DNA from: a virus
Length of the DNA: 31,499 bases
Reading direction: 5' to 3' (one strand)
IMG/VR virus record: IMGVR_UViG_3300042471_000049
Location: 1 to 31,499 of that record
In this document: piece by piece, positions 1 through 6,835 of the stretch
Position numbering within the stretch: position 1 is the first letter of the stretch
Layout of the letters: every line of letters begins with the position of its first letter
Notes under the pieces: generated by a model
The model's input: only the letters and a program-made list of their open reading frames with translations
The model's database searches: none
What the model was told of the DNA's origin: nothing
Position numbers and translations under genes: made by a program

Positions 1-110
1 TTAGATTAGCAGCACGAATAGCTGACCTTAGAAACGATGGAATGAACATAAAAACAACCATTGTTAAGCTAAAAAATAAGAAGCAAGTAGCACAGTATTC
101 AATTAATTAG
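1..110 (+). CDS. HTH_39-like protein, 3' fragment (variant copy of the gene at 31169)
   Basis: This is the 3' end of the helix-turn-helix gene that is complete at 31169-31363, cut by the window edge; the reading frame begins at base 3 and stops with TAG at 108-110. Compared with the complete copy it has four base changes (positions 23, 50, 56, 87). Three are silent and one changes Ile to Val, which is the pattern of natural selection-tested variation rather than sequencing error. It most likely represents the same gene from a second strain in the sampled population, not a second gene. Confidence 0.8.
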   Translation, partial: RLAARIADLRNDGMNIKTTIVKLKNKKQVAQYSIN

Positions 111-112
111 GT

Positions 113-120
113 TATCTTCG
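113..120 (+). promoter_or_regulatory. degenerate -7 box upstream of the leader RNA
   Basis: The sequence TATCTTCG sits where the other copy at the 3' end has TAACTTTG, a perfect match to the Bacteroidetes TAnnTTTG box. It differs from the consensus by one base (position 119). No clear -33 TTTG lies about 20 bases upstream in either copy, so promoter strength is uncertain. Confidence 0.4.
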
Positions 121-125
121 TACAA

Positions 126-209
126 AGGATGTAGGATATCCTAACTAAAACTTATTGGCTCAAAGCTGAAACCCTAATCCTACTGGGGTGGATGCCGAGA
201 GCCTTTTTT
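126..209 (+). ncRNA. candidate structured leader RNA or small RNA
   Basis: The stretch between the promoter box and the first start codon holds several complementary segments. GTAGGAT (131-137) can pair with ATCCTAC (177-183). ACCC (171-174) can pair with GGGT (186-189), which would place ATCCTAC in the hairpin loop and make the first pairing a pseudoknot. ATCC (177-180) can alternatively pair with GGAT (190-193). TAGGATATCCTA (132-143) is also a perfect palindrome. The segment ends in a terminator-like helix (see 157-209). I do not recognise it as a named riboswitch or ribozyme. It could be an attenuator for the replication genes or a free small RNA of about 84 nt. The fold was drawn by eye. 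Confidence 0.45.
157..209 (+). terminator. terminator-like helix just before the DnaD-like gene
   Basis: GGCTC (157-161) pairs with GAGCC (199-203), followed directly by six T (204-209). The ATG at 215 comes five bases later, so termination here would shut off the replication gene. The closing helix is only 5 bp and encloses the other pairings of the leader, so its efficiency may depend on how the leader folds. Confidence 0.45.
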
Positions 210-214
210 ATTTT

Positions 215-865
215 ATGGCTAAAGACCCAGCAGTGTTATTTTACACAAGCGATTTTCTTAGTGGCACTTTTACAATGGATAATGAACAGGTTGGCAAATA
301 CATTAGACTTTTGTGCTTACAACATCAAAAAGGCAAATTAAGTGAAAAGGATATGCTAAGCATATGTAAAGCATATGATAATGAGATTTGGGATAAATTT
401 AAAGTTCAAGATGGTTTATACTACAACGAAAGAATGTTTAATGAAACCATTAGAAGGCAAAAATTTAGTGAAAGTAGAAGAAATAATGCTAAATCACTTA
501 AAAAAGAAAGCACTAGCGAAGCATATGCTGAGCATATGGAAACTGAAACTGAAAATAGAACTATAACTATAAATGAAAATATAAATATAGATTTTGAATG
601 GTTTTGGAATGATTATGATAAAAAGGTAGGGGATAAGCAAAAGCTAAAAAAGAAGTGGAATAAATTAACCGATATAGAAAGGCAAAATGCAATGAATTAT
701 ATTGACCTTTACAAACAATCAGTACCAGACAAGCAATTCCGTAAAAACCCAGAAACCTTTTTAAACAACAAATCTTGGAACGATGAAATCATTAACCGAA
801 GTATTACCCCAATCCATAAACTCTCTTACGCAGAACGAGAGGCTAATGCACTTAGAAGTCTATAA
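215..865 (+). CDS. DnaD-like replication initiation protein (Lin1244/Lin1753-type N-terminus)
   Basis: The N-terminus (DPAVLFYTSDFLSGT, residues 4-18) followed by a helical region ending near residue 60 matches the winged-helix domain that begins many phage replication proteins (Lin1244/Lin1753, DnaD-related). The middle is low-complexity and rich in T, N and E. The C-terminal 80 residues contain an EWFWNDYDKKVGDK...W..L segment typical of phage DnaD-like proteins. In that family such proteins bind origin DNA and help recruit the helicase. An in-frame ATG at 188 exists, but it lies inside the leader hairpin and adds nine residues not seen in the family, so 215 is preferred. It opens the replication block. 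Confidence 0.75.
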   Translation: MAKDPAVLFYTSDFLSGTFTMDNEQVGKYIRLLCLQHQKGKLSEKDMLSICKAYDNEIWDKFKVQDGLYYNERMFNETIRRQKFSESRRNNAKSLKKESTSEAYAEHMETETENRTITINENINIDFEWFWNDYDKKVGDKQKLKKKWNKLTDIERQNAMNYIDLYKQSVPDKQFRKNPETFLNNKSWNDEIINRSITPIHKLSYAEREANALRSL

Positions 866-1517
866 CAAACTTGAACCAGATGAATTAAAGGTTGTGGTTG
901 CTTTAGATACAATGAGTGTTAGCAGATGCTCACCTATTGAGGTTAAAGAACATTTAAAGACCTGTATTGCATTAAGCGGATGCCAAACACCAACAATAGA
1001 ACTATTTCAATTTTTATGCGAATTTGTAATTAAAAACTATGGTAACTTTAAACTAAAAGAATTAGGAGTAGCTTTTGAACTTTACGCAATGGGGAAATTA
1101 TCAGTTGACAAAGCAATTATGTTTACACCTAAATTCTTTGGTGATGTGATGGCAGCTTATAAGCCAATAGCTTTACAAGTAAGACAAAAGACCTATGTAG
1201 AACCGCAACCAATAGAAGTGCCTAAAATCAATGATGATGAAATTATTGAGGCATTGTACGAAAACTGGAATAAGTCTGCTAAAAGAGGCTGGGAATTACT
1301 AAATACTATGGCTTTTGATGTACTATGGAAACGAAAGGAACTAAACAAGGAGAACCTAAGCCAAGAGAAGGCAGACCAAATAAAGAAAAAGATTATAGCA
1401 CATTACAAGGTAACGGCTAAAACACCTAAAGACTTGGAGAAATTAAATAACGAAATATTTATCAAAAACGAGTGCAAAAGATATACTTTGTACTTATTTT
1501 TACAAAACCAATTATAG
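783..1517 (+). CDS. replication-module protein of unknown function
   Basis: This 244-residue protein follows the DnaD-like gene and overlaps it by 83 bases; a second ATG at 846 would cut the overlap to 20 bases and is a plausible alternative start. It is mostly predicted helical, with a segment around residues 95-130 (LKELGVAFELYAMGKLSVDK) like proteins that accompany phage initiators, and a charged Lys/Glu-rich C-terminal third. By position it could be a helicase loader or initiator partner, but no ATPase motif is visible, so function is not assigned. It ends exactly at the terminator that follows. Confidence 0.65.
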   Translation: MKSLTEVLPQSINSLTQNERLMHLEVYNKLEPDELKVVVALDTMSVSRCSPIEVKEHLKTCIALSGCQTPTIELFQFLCEFVIKNYGNFKLKELGVAFELYAMGKLSVDKAIMFTPKFFGDVMAAYKPIALQVRQKTYVEPQPIEVPKINDDEIIEALYENWNKSAKRGWELLNTMAFDVLWKRKELNKENLSQEKADQIKKKIIAHYKVTAKTPKDLEKLNNEIFIKNECKRYTLYLFLQNQL

Positions 1518-1579
1518 CCACCTCAAGAATTAAATATTTTTAACCAAGATAGTAATTAGGGAACTTGGGGTGGTTTTTT
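1518..1579 (+). terminator. Rho-independent terminator
   Basis: CCACCTCAAG (1518-1527) pairs over 10 bp (one G-T wobble) with CTTGGGGTGG (1564-1573), followed by six T (1574-1579). The loop is long (36 bases), unlike the tight loops of the other terminators here. It lies between the stop at 1517 and the small ORF at 1586. Confidence 0.7.
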
Positions 1580-1585
1580 AAACTT

Positions 1586-1705
1586 ATGAAACAATTAACA
1601 TTTATTTACGAATTGCTAAAGTTTACGCTTATTAGTGTTCCTTTAGCTTGTTGCATTTATTTAACTGCACATTTATACTTTGAATTAAAACGATTGATTA
1701 AATGA
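1586..1705 (+). CDS. 39-residue single-pass membrane microprotein
   Basis: This short ORF reads MKQLTFIYELLKFTLISVPL and continues through a hydrophobic stretch (about residues 12-30) to a basic end (KRLIK). It looks like a single transmembrane helix. Its TGA stop overlaps the next start in an ATGA junction at 1702-1705, a strong sign of translational coupling. No function is recognised. It follows the terminator hairpin directly, so it needs read-through or an unseen promoter. Confidence 0.55.
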   Translation: MKQLTFIYELLKFTLISVPLACCIYLTAHLYFELKRLIK

Positions 1706-1899
1706 CAGGAATAGACAACAACATTGAGGTTAAATTAATTTACTTAGATACAAAAGAAGAAATATGGTTTAGGTCAATAGCAAAGGCAATTAGGTTTTTA
1801 GGTACTGACTATAAAACAATTATGACTTATATGAACCCAATAAACAAGAAACGATACAAGCATAACGATAGATTATGTGTTGTTAGATTGAAAAAGTAA
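1702..1899 (+). CDS. small NUMOD1-like DNA-binding protein (tentative)
   Basis: The 65 residues read as two short strands followed by a helical segment: VKLIYLDTKEEIWFRSIAKA at residues 10-29, then IRFLGTDYKTI. This resembles the NUMOD1 module (a strand, then FxSixxAxxxLG and a helix) found in homing nucleases and as stand-alone phage proteins. The C-terminus is strongly basic (NKKRYKHNDR). It is coupled to the microprotein upstream by an ATGA overlap. DNA binding is inferred from the resemblance only. Confidence 0.5.
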   Translation: MTGIDNNIEVKLIYLDTKEEIWFRSIAKAIRFLGTDYKTIMTYMNPINKKRYKHNDRLCVVRLKK

Positions 1900-1910
1900 C
1901 CCTAATTTTG
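1880..1910 (+). promoter_or_regulatory. promoter, TTG-N20-TAATTTTG
   Basis: TTG at 1880-1882 and TAATTTTG at 1903-1910 match the Bacteroidetes/Flavobacterium promoter pattern with a 20-base spacer. The box ends only four bases before the ATG at 1915, so the transcript would begin at or next to the start codon. Confidence 0.5.
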
Positions 1911-1914
1911 CTTT

Positions 1915-2283
1915 ATGCCATTGATACCTTTACCTAAGTTGTTAGAAAAAACCCAAAAGGTAGTTAATGCGTATATAAGAAAACGAGATGAAGGGTTACC
2001 TTGTATTAGTTGCGGAAGCTACAATGGTAATCAAGCTGGACACTACTTTACAGTTAAGGGATATTCGGCATTAAGGTTTAACGAATGGAATATCCATTTA
2101 CAATGTGCTGGGTGCAATATGTTTAAGCACGGCAACCAAGCAATGTACCGAATTGGACTTGTAGAAAGAATAGGTGAAAAAGCGGTGAAGGAGTTAGAGT
2201 TTGAAGCGGTAAACAATAGGCTAAAGAAATGGACAAGAGCAGAATTAATAGAATTAATAAATAAATATGGCGAAGCTAAGTAA
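1915..2283 (+). CDS. ninG: NinG/Rap-like recombination nuclease
   Basis: The 122-residue protein carries the NinG signature: CISC (C30, C33), then GHYFTVKGYSALRFNEWNIH with H43 and H61, then QCAGCN (C64, C67) and GNQAMYR. In lambda, NinG (Rap) is a Holliday-junction/D-loop nuclease acting in phage recombination. The paired cysteines probably bind zinc. It is shorter than lambda NinG (about 200 residues) because it lacks most of the N-terminal region. It fits with the Bet-like annealase at 29052 as part of a recombination set. Confidence 0.8.
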   Translation: MPLIPLPKLLEKTQKVVNAYIRKRDEGLPCISCGSYNGNQAGHYFTVKGYSALRFNEWNIHLQCAGCNMFKHGNQAMYRIGLVERIGEKAVKELEFEAVNNRLKKWTRAELIELINKYGEAK

Positions 2284-2386
2284 CACAGGAAAAGTATCCT
2301 TTGGCAAAAGAAAGTGTGGCAAGTACAAAAAGACATCTGGTCCAAAGGACAAGCCAGTTAAACCATATCGTAAACAAGGTAAATAA
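2267..2386 (+). CDS. 39-residue highly basic microprotein
   Basis: This ORF overlaps the end of the NinG-like gene by 17 bases and its TAA overlaps the next ATG by one base (TAATG at 2384-2388). The product (MAKLSNTGKVSFGKRKCGKY, then KKTSGPKDKPVKPYRKQGK) is about one third Lys/Arg with no hydrophobic core, so it should be disordered and bind nucleic acid or an acidic partner. Tight packing on both sides supports it as a real gene. Function unknown. Confidence 0.6.
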   Translation: MAKLSNTGKVSFGKRKCGKYKKTSGPKDKPVKPYRKQGK

Positions 2387-2577
2387 TGAAAGACACTTAC
2401 GGCAAGAAACTATATACCTGTAAATGCGGTGCAATAACCGAAGGATATCTTTGGTTCGGTAAGATAAAAGAAACCCAATTTGAATGCACTAAGTGTGGCA
2501 AATGGGTAGGATATGACAATTTAGAGAAGAAAGTAGATAGTATTATTTCAATACGAACTCCAACAAAAAACCGATAA
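2386..2577 (+). CDS. small zinc-ribbon protein
   Basis: The 63 residues contain C12-x-C14 and C34-x-x-C37 in a ribbon-like arrangement (YTCKCGAITEG, then FECTKCGKWVGY), expected to bind one zinc ion. Start and stop overlap both neighbours by one base in TAATG junctions, so it is translationally coupled to the basic microprotein and the ParB-like gene. No enzymatic motif is present; nucleic-acid or protein binding is likely. Confidence 0.6.
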   Translation: MKDTYGKKLYTCKCGAITEGYLWFGKIKETQFECTKCGKWVGYDNLEKKVDSIISIRTPTKNR

Positions 2578-3011
2578 TGAACATCAACGAAATCAAACCT
2601 AATCCCAACAACCCAAGAAAGATTGATGGGGATGACTTTGCTAAGTTGGTTAAGTCTATTCAAGAAGACCCAAAGTTACTTGAAGCAAAACCTTTAATTA
2701 TAGATGAGAACAATGTAATTTTAGGAGGCAATCAAAGGTATCGTGCTTGTTTAGAATTAGGCATCCAAGATATACCTGTGATTAAAATGCCTAACTTAAC
2801 AAAGAAAGAGAAAAAGAAATTACTTGTAATTGATAATACTCACTATGGAATGTGGGATATGGATATGTTAGCAAACGATGATTGGGAAGTTGGAGATTTA
2901 TGCGATTGGGGAGTTAACGTTGACTTCTTAGTTCCAACAAATGAAGAACCAAAAGCAATAGACAATACTAAAAAAGGAAAGGTTTGCCCTAATTGTGGCA
3001 TATCTTTGTAA
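2577..3011 (+). CDS. ParB/Srx-fold nuclease-like protein
   Basis: The N-terminal 90 residues match the ParB N-terminal domain: INEIKPNPNNPRKI at the start, LVKSIQE in the middle and GGNQRYRA at residues 50-57. In the family the fold binds CTP/ATP and some members nick DNA. Phage copies next to terminase genes are common and of uncertain role. The C-terminus ends in a short Cys pair (CPNCGISL, C137 and C140) that could hold half a zinc site. No ParB HTH and no ParA partner are present, so plasmid partition is unlikely. Confidence 0.75.
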   Translation: MNINEIKPNPNNPRKIDGDDFAKLVKSIQEDPKLLEAKPLIIDENNVILGGNQRYRACLELGIQDIPVIKMPNLTKKEKKKLLVIDNTHYGMWDMDMLANDDWEVGDLCDWGVNVDFLVPTNEEPKAIDNTKKGKVCPNCGISL

Positions 3012-3034
3012 TACAGGTAAAATACAGGTAACTT

Positions 3035-3382
3035 ATGGCATTCCCAAATATAGAAACACAATTCACTAAAGGAGTAAGCGGAAACCCTAATGGTAGACCT
3101 AAAGGTGTGCAAAATAGTAAGACTCGTTTACTTAGATTACTTGAATTAGTACAAAAGAAACGCAACCCAATAACAGGCGAAGAAGAAGATTTTACAGTGC
3201 TTGAGTTGATGGATATGCAAATGATTAGCAAAGCATTAAAAGGCGACCAAAGAGCCTATGAAGCAGTAGTAGATAGATTAGAAGGTAAACCAAAACAAAC
3301 AACCGACATTAACGCTGATGTTAGAGGTAATGTCCAAATTATAATAGAACCAGATGCAGGATGTGAACCAATTAAAGATTAG
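3035..3382 (+). CDS. terS: terminase small subunit-like protein (DUF5681 type)
   Basis: The N-terminal motif FTKGVSGNPNGRPKG (residues 9-23) is the hallmark of DUF5681 proteins, which lie immediately upstream of large terminases. The rest is helical with a basic segment and a KGDQRAYEAVVDRLEGKPKQ stretch that also recurs in the family. Its expected job is recognising phage DNA for packaging. It overlaps the large subunit gene by 29 bases. The upstream spacer carries a tandem AATACAGGTAA duplication of unknown meaning. Confidence 0.75.
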   Translation: MAFPNIETQFTKGVSGNPNGRPKGVQNSKTRLLRLLELVQKKRNPITGEEEDFTVLELMDMQMISKALKGDQRAYEAVVDRLEGKPKQTTDINADVRGNVQIIIEPDAGCEPIKD

Positions 3383-4520
3383 AGGAACACCTGTCTTTTA
3401 TGCTAATAAAAATGCATATGAGGAAGGTTATCCAATAATTTGTAATGAAGGAGGCTCAAGGTCAAGCAAAAGCTATTCCGTTGTTCAGTTGCTAATTCAT
3501 ATTGCTTCAAGCAAACCCAATACAAGAATTTCGTGTGTATCTCATTCTTTACCACATATCAAGCGTGGAGTTTATAGGGATTTTAAAATGATAATGGAGC
3601 AATGGAATTTATGGGATGAAAGTAGTTTCCGTTATACTGATTTCATTTATACGTTTAAGAACGGCTCTTATATTGAGTTATTTGGTCTTGAAGACCCTGA
3701 TAAAGCAAAAGGACCAGCAAGGGATATATTATTCGTAAACGAGGCAAACCTTATTAGTAAGGCATTGTTTGACCAGCTTTTGATTCGTACAACTGGACAA
3801 GCATTTTTAGACTGGAATCCAGCCGACTTTATTTCTTGGGTATATGAGGTAGCTGATAACCCAAAGAACAAGCGCATCCATTCTACATACTTAAACAACA
3901 TAACTAACTTAAGCGAAAGCCAAATAAAAAACATTGAGCAATACAAAGACTTGCCAGATGACTTTATGTGGAAAGTATACGGCTTAGGAGAAAGAGGAGC
4001 AGCAAAAGAGATTGTCTATACTCAATGGAAACAATACGATGAAGCACCAGATGGCGATGTGTTCTATGGATTAGACTTTGGTTATGTTCACCCAGCTGCA
4101 TTAGTTAAGGTTACGCATCACGAAGGACAAAACTACTTTGAGGAAATAGTTTATCAAAGCGGATTAACTTTAAGCGACCTATCAAGATTGATTAAAGAAA
4201 AGCTACCAGAACGTGCCACAATCTATGCCGATGCAGCAGAGCCTAAATCTATTGAGGAACTTTACCGACAAGGGTTTAACATTAAACCAGCCGTCAAAGA
4301 TGTATGGGCAGGTATAGTAAAGATGAAATCTTATCCAATAAACTTACATTACAATAGTAAAAATCTAAGAAGGGAGTTTATGTCTTACAAATGGAAAAAG
4401 GATAAAAACGATAACGTAATTGAAGAACCTGTAAAGGCAAATGATGACTTGATGGATGCTTGTAGGTATGCCGTGTTTACGCATTTAACCAAGCCTAAAT
4501 TTGAGGTGTCGGTATTTTAG
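3354..4520 (+). CDS. terL: terminase large subunit (PBSX/Terminase_3 type)
   Basis: This 388-residue packaging motor has a Walker A loop GGSRSSKS (33-40), a Walker B DILFVNEAN (124-132, catalytic Glu 130) and a C-terminal RNase H-like nuclease with acidic residues in GLDFGY (about 240), YADAAEP and NDDLMDACRYAVF. It cleaves concatemers and pumps DNA through the portal. Length fits the short PBSX-like group. The preferred start overlaps the small subunit. The lineage is compatible with headful packaging, consistent with a circularly permuted genome. Confidence 0.9.
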   Translation: MQDVNQLKIRGTPVFYANKNAYEEGYPIICNEGGSRSSKSYSVVQLLIHIASSKPNTRISCVSHSLPHIKRGVYRDFKMIMEQWNLWDESSFRYTDFIYTFKNGSYIELFGLEDPDKAKGPARDILFVNEANLISKALFDQLLIRTTGQAFLDWNPADFISWVYEVADNPKNKRIHSTYLNNITNLSESQIKNIEQYKDLPDDFMWKVYGLGERGAAKEIVYTQWKQYDEAPDGDVFYGLDFGYVHPAALVKVTHHEGQNYFEEIVYQSGLTLSDLSRLIKEKLPERATIYADAAEPKSIEELYRQGFNIKPAVKDVWAGIVKMKSYPINLHYNSKNLRREFMSYKWKKDKNDNVIEEPVKANDDLMDACRYAVFTHLTKPKFEVSVF

Positions 4521-4531
4521 GATAAATTGTC

Positions 4532-4539
4532 TAACTTTG
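4532..4539 (+). promoter_or_regulatory. -7 box TAACTTTG before the portal gene
   Basis: A perfect TAnnTTTG box ends 16 bases before the portal ATG. No TTTG lies at the usual 19-22 base distance upstream, so the site may be weak or activator-dependent. Confidence 0.4.
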
Positions 4540-4555
4540 TTAAAATTCATATATA

Positions 4556-5932
4556 ATGGGATTACTTGACTTTTTTACTAAAAGACAAAAACTATCAACT
4601 GTTTTACCACAGATACCTTTTAACGGACAAGTTGCAATACAACAAGGGATAATAACTTGGCAAGGTGGAGATAATATTAGCTTTGTTCGTGATGGTTATT
4701 CAGCTAATGACATAGTTTATTCTATCGTAAAGTTAATTACAGATAAAGCAAAACTTGCTCCATTCCACGTTTACAAAGTTGTTGATGAAGTATCTGCTAA
4801 AAAATACAAGGCTTTAATGAGCCAACCAGATAAGATTGAGAACTGGAAAGATGTAGAAAAGCTACATAAGAAAGCATTTGAATTATATACAGGCGATGCA
4901 AGATTAAACGAGTTATTAAAATATCCAAATGAAGATGATACTTTTGGTGATTTCGTAGAGGCTTGGTGTGCGTTTAAGTTAATCACTGGTAACTCTTTCA
5001 TTTACGCAAAGATGATTGAAGGTGGGAATAACAACGGCAAACCTTATGAGATGTACGTGCTACCTTCTCAATATATGTACGTGTTAGCAAACATTCAAAA
5101 TTTCCCTCCAACTATTAGCGGTTACCAATTAAATTATGGTCCACTTTGGAACTTTACTAAACAAGAAATATTACAAGATAAATACTTTAATCCGCAATGG
5201 AATACAACTGGCAATCAACTGTATGGTCAATCTCCTTTAATGGCTGCTGCGAAAAACTTGACTCGTTCAAACGAAGCGAAAACTGCAGCTGTTGCTTCTT
5301 TCCAGAATGGTGGTCCAGCTGGAGTTCTTTTTATGAATGATGAACGCTTTGACCCAATTAGTGGAACACAACAAGCACAAGCACTTAAAAGAGCAGTAAG
5401 CGAAAAAGGTGGCTCTGCTAACTTTAATTCAATTGCGGTTAGTGGCTACAAAGTAGATTGGAAACAAATCGGATTGAGTCCTGTTGAATTAGATATTATT
5501 GAAAGTGAGAAGTGGGATATGAAAGCACTTTGTAATATTTACGGAGTACCTGCTCAACTTTTAAACGATAGCGATAATAAGACTTATAACAACCAAAGAG
5601 AAGGCGAAAAAGCATTGACATTGCGTTGTGCTATTCCTTTGCTTACAGGTATTAGAGATAACTTAAATCGTAAACTACATTCTGATTGGGGTTATCGTGG
5701 AACTGATATTTATGTTGACTTTGATGCAAGTGTTTACGGAGAATTAGAAGCAAACAAATCGGAGCAAGTAGAATGGTTAGATAAGGCTTGGTGGATTGCA
5801 CCAAAGCAAAAGATGGATATAATGGGATTAGAGATTCCTGATTACATTGACCAAACAGAAATGGAAAAATTATATATTCCATCAAGTTTACAAAGTCCAG
5901 ATGAGTTCCAACCATTAACACTACCTGAATAA
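4556..5932 (+). CDS. portal protein (HK97 family)
   Basis: The 458-residue protein has the HK97 portal layout: an N-terminal region with ANDIVYSIVKLITDKAKLAPF, a core containing GQSPLMAAAKNLTRSNEAKTA, then NGGPAGVLFMND and later IYGVPAQLLND. It forms the dodecameric ring at one capsid vertex through which DNA enters and to which the neck attaches. It follows the terminase and its TAA overlaps the next ATG at 5932. The C-terminal tail (residues about 430-458) is proline/glutamine-rich and probably flexible. Confidence 0.9.
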   Translation: MGLLDFFTKRQKLSTVLPQIPFNGQVAIQQGIITWQGGDNISFVRDGYSANDIVYSIVKLITDKAKLAPFHVYKVVDEVSAKKYKALMSQPDKIENWKDVEKLHKKAFELYTGDARLNELLKYPNEDDTFGDFVEAWCAFKLITGNSFIYAKMIEGGNNNGKPYEMYVLPSQYMYVLANIQNFPPTISGYQLNYGPLWNFTKQEILQDKYFNPQWNTTGNQLYGQSPLMAAAKNLTRSNEAKTAAVASFQNGGPAGVLFMNDERFDPISGTQQAQALKRAVSEKGGSANFNSIAVSGYKVDWKQIGLSPVELDIIESEKWDMKALCNIYGVPAQLLNDSDNKTYNNQREGEKALTLRCAIPLLTGIRDNLNRKLHSDWGYRGTDIYVDFDASVYGELEANKSEQVEWLDKAWWIAPKQKMDIMGLEIPDYIDQTEMEKLYIPSSLQSPDEFQPLTLPE

Positions 5933-6813
5933 TGATTTGGCAAGATTATAGGAAACTATACTTAAACGCAATAAAAACCTACTCACCTAAGTTCAAGAAA
6001 GAACTACAAAGGCAAGTGGATACTTATTGCGATACCCAAGATTTAAACGCTATAAGCGATAAGAAGATAAAAAAGACCATCCAAAACGTTCATATTGCAA
6101 TGGGCGTTAAGATGGCACAAATTGCCGAGAAGAATGTTTCTAAATCGGTTAAAGGTTATTACGGACCAGAGGAGTTTAAAAGTAAGCAAACTGATTTGTT
6201 TACTTATGTGATGCTGACTTATCTTGAACTAAAAGGCTTAGACAATATTGCTGCCGAAATAACGCAAACAACAAAGAACCAAATTCAACAATACTTAATG
6301 AAGTCTGTTGAAGAAGGTTTGACAATGCAAGAAACAATCAAGCTATTAAGAACGGCTGGTATAACGGATTACAGAGCCGAGATGATAGCAAGAACGGAAA
6401 CAGGTAGAGCAGCAAACATAGGCTCAATGGTAGGCACGGCATCCACAGGACTTGTAACTATGAAAGAGTGGATAGCAGCAAGGGATAACCGAACAAGACG
6501 AGTTCCGAGAGATATGTTTGACCATTATCATATGGATGGAATAAAAGTAGCATACGATGAAAAATTTAATGTTAAGACTAAGAATGGAGGTTTTGAGCAA
6601 ATGTTACATCCTTGCGACCCAAGTGGAAGTGCTGGGGATGTTATCAATTGCCGTTGTACGTTAGGTTACGAAGCCGTGCGAGGCGAAGATGGAAAGCCAA
6701 AAAGATTACAAGATAACCCACCCAGAGGGGATATGGGGTTGGTGTGGAATCTAATAAATAACGTGGCTTTGATGCAAATTTCTAACTTAATAAGAGATTT
6801 GTTAGCAGATTAA
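5932..6813 (+). CDS. head morphogenesis protein (Mu gpF/SPP1 gp7-like)
   Basis: The C-terminal half carries the Mu F-like domain: RAEMIARTETGRAAN (148-162), MKEWIAARDNRTRR (177-190), DHYHMDG and the cysteine pair NCRCTLGYE (239-247). These minor head proteins associate with the portal during head assembly and, in SPP1, with DNA ejection. The N-terminal 130 residues are helical. It is coupled to the portal by a one-base TAATG overlap. Gene order portal, F-like protein, protease, capsid is standard. Confidence 0.85.
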   Translation: MIWQDYRKLYLNAIKTYSPKFKKELQRQVDTYCDTQDLNAISDKKIKKTIQNVHIAMGVKMAQIAEKNVSKSVKGYYGPEEFKSKQTDLFTYVMLTYLELKGLDNIAAEITQTTKNQIQQYLMKSVEEGLTMQETIKLLRTAGITDYRAEMIARTETGRAANIGSMVGTASTGLVTMKEWIAARDNRTRRVPRDMFDHYHMDGIKVAYDEKFNVKTKNGGFEQMLHPCDPSGSAGDVINCRCTLGYEAVRGEDGKPKRLQDNPPRGDMGLVWNLINNVALMQISNLIRDLLAD

Positions 6814-6831
6814 AAAAAATTAATAACTTTG
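6798..6831 (+). promoter_or_regulatory. promoter TTTG-N22-TAACTTTG
   Basis: TTTG (6798-6801) and TAACTTTG (6824-6831) form a consensus-like Bacteroidetes promoter. The box ends four bases before the ATG at 6836, which predicts a leaderless mRNA for the head protease and capsid genes. Confidence 0.6.
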
Positions 6832-6835
6832 TTAT

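Larger units (their letters stand above)
1..246 (+). repeat. terminal overlap with 31254-31499
   Basis: Aligns without gaps to the last 246 bases of the window. Positions 120-246 are identical (127 bases); positions 1-119 differ at 23, 50, 56, 87, 111, 115 and 119. It implies a circular or circularly permuted sequence of 31,253 bp, or a true terminal repeat. Confidence 0.9.

Noticed and set aside
131-209. Leader RNA as a known riboswitch or self-cleaving ribozyme (hammerhead, twister, HDV, TPP, purine)
   Set aside because: I looked for the conserved cores (CUGAnGA with GAAA, twister loops, purine core) and none is present on either strand.
188-214. Start of the DnaD-like gene at ATG 188
   Set aside because: This start lies within the leader hairpin, upstream of the T run; family members begin with the sequence encoded from 215.
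375-566. Plus-strand ORF inside the DnaD-like gene; also 10754-10972 inside the tail tube gene
   Set aside because: Out-of-frame readings of strong genes, with no sensible protein features.
2043-2345. Minus-strand open frames (for example 2043-2345, 3668-3946, 6859-7170, 11986-12315, 15294-15710)
   Set aside because: All lie opposite well-supported + strand genes, have no domain features and no promoter or coupling; they are shadows of coding sequence.
2577-3011. Plasmid partition system based on the ParB-like protein
   Set aside because: No ParA ATPase, no centromere repeats and no ParB HTH domain; ParB-fold proteins next to terminases are common in phages.
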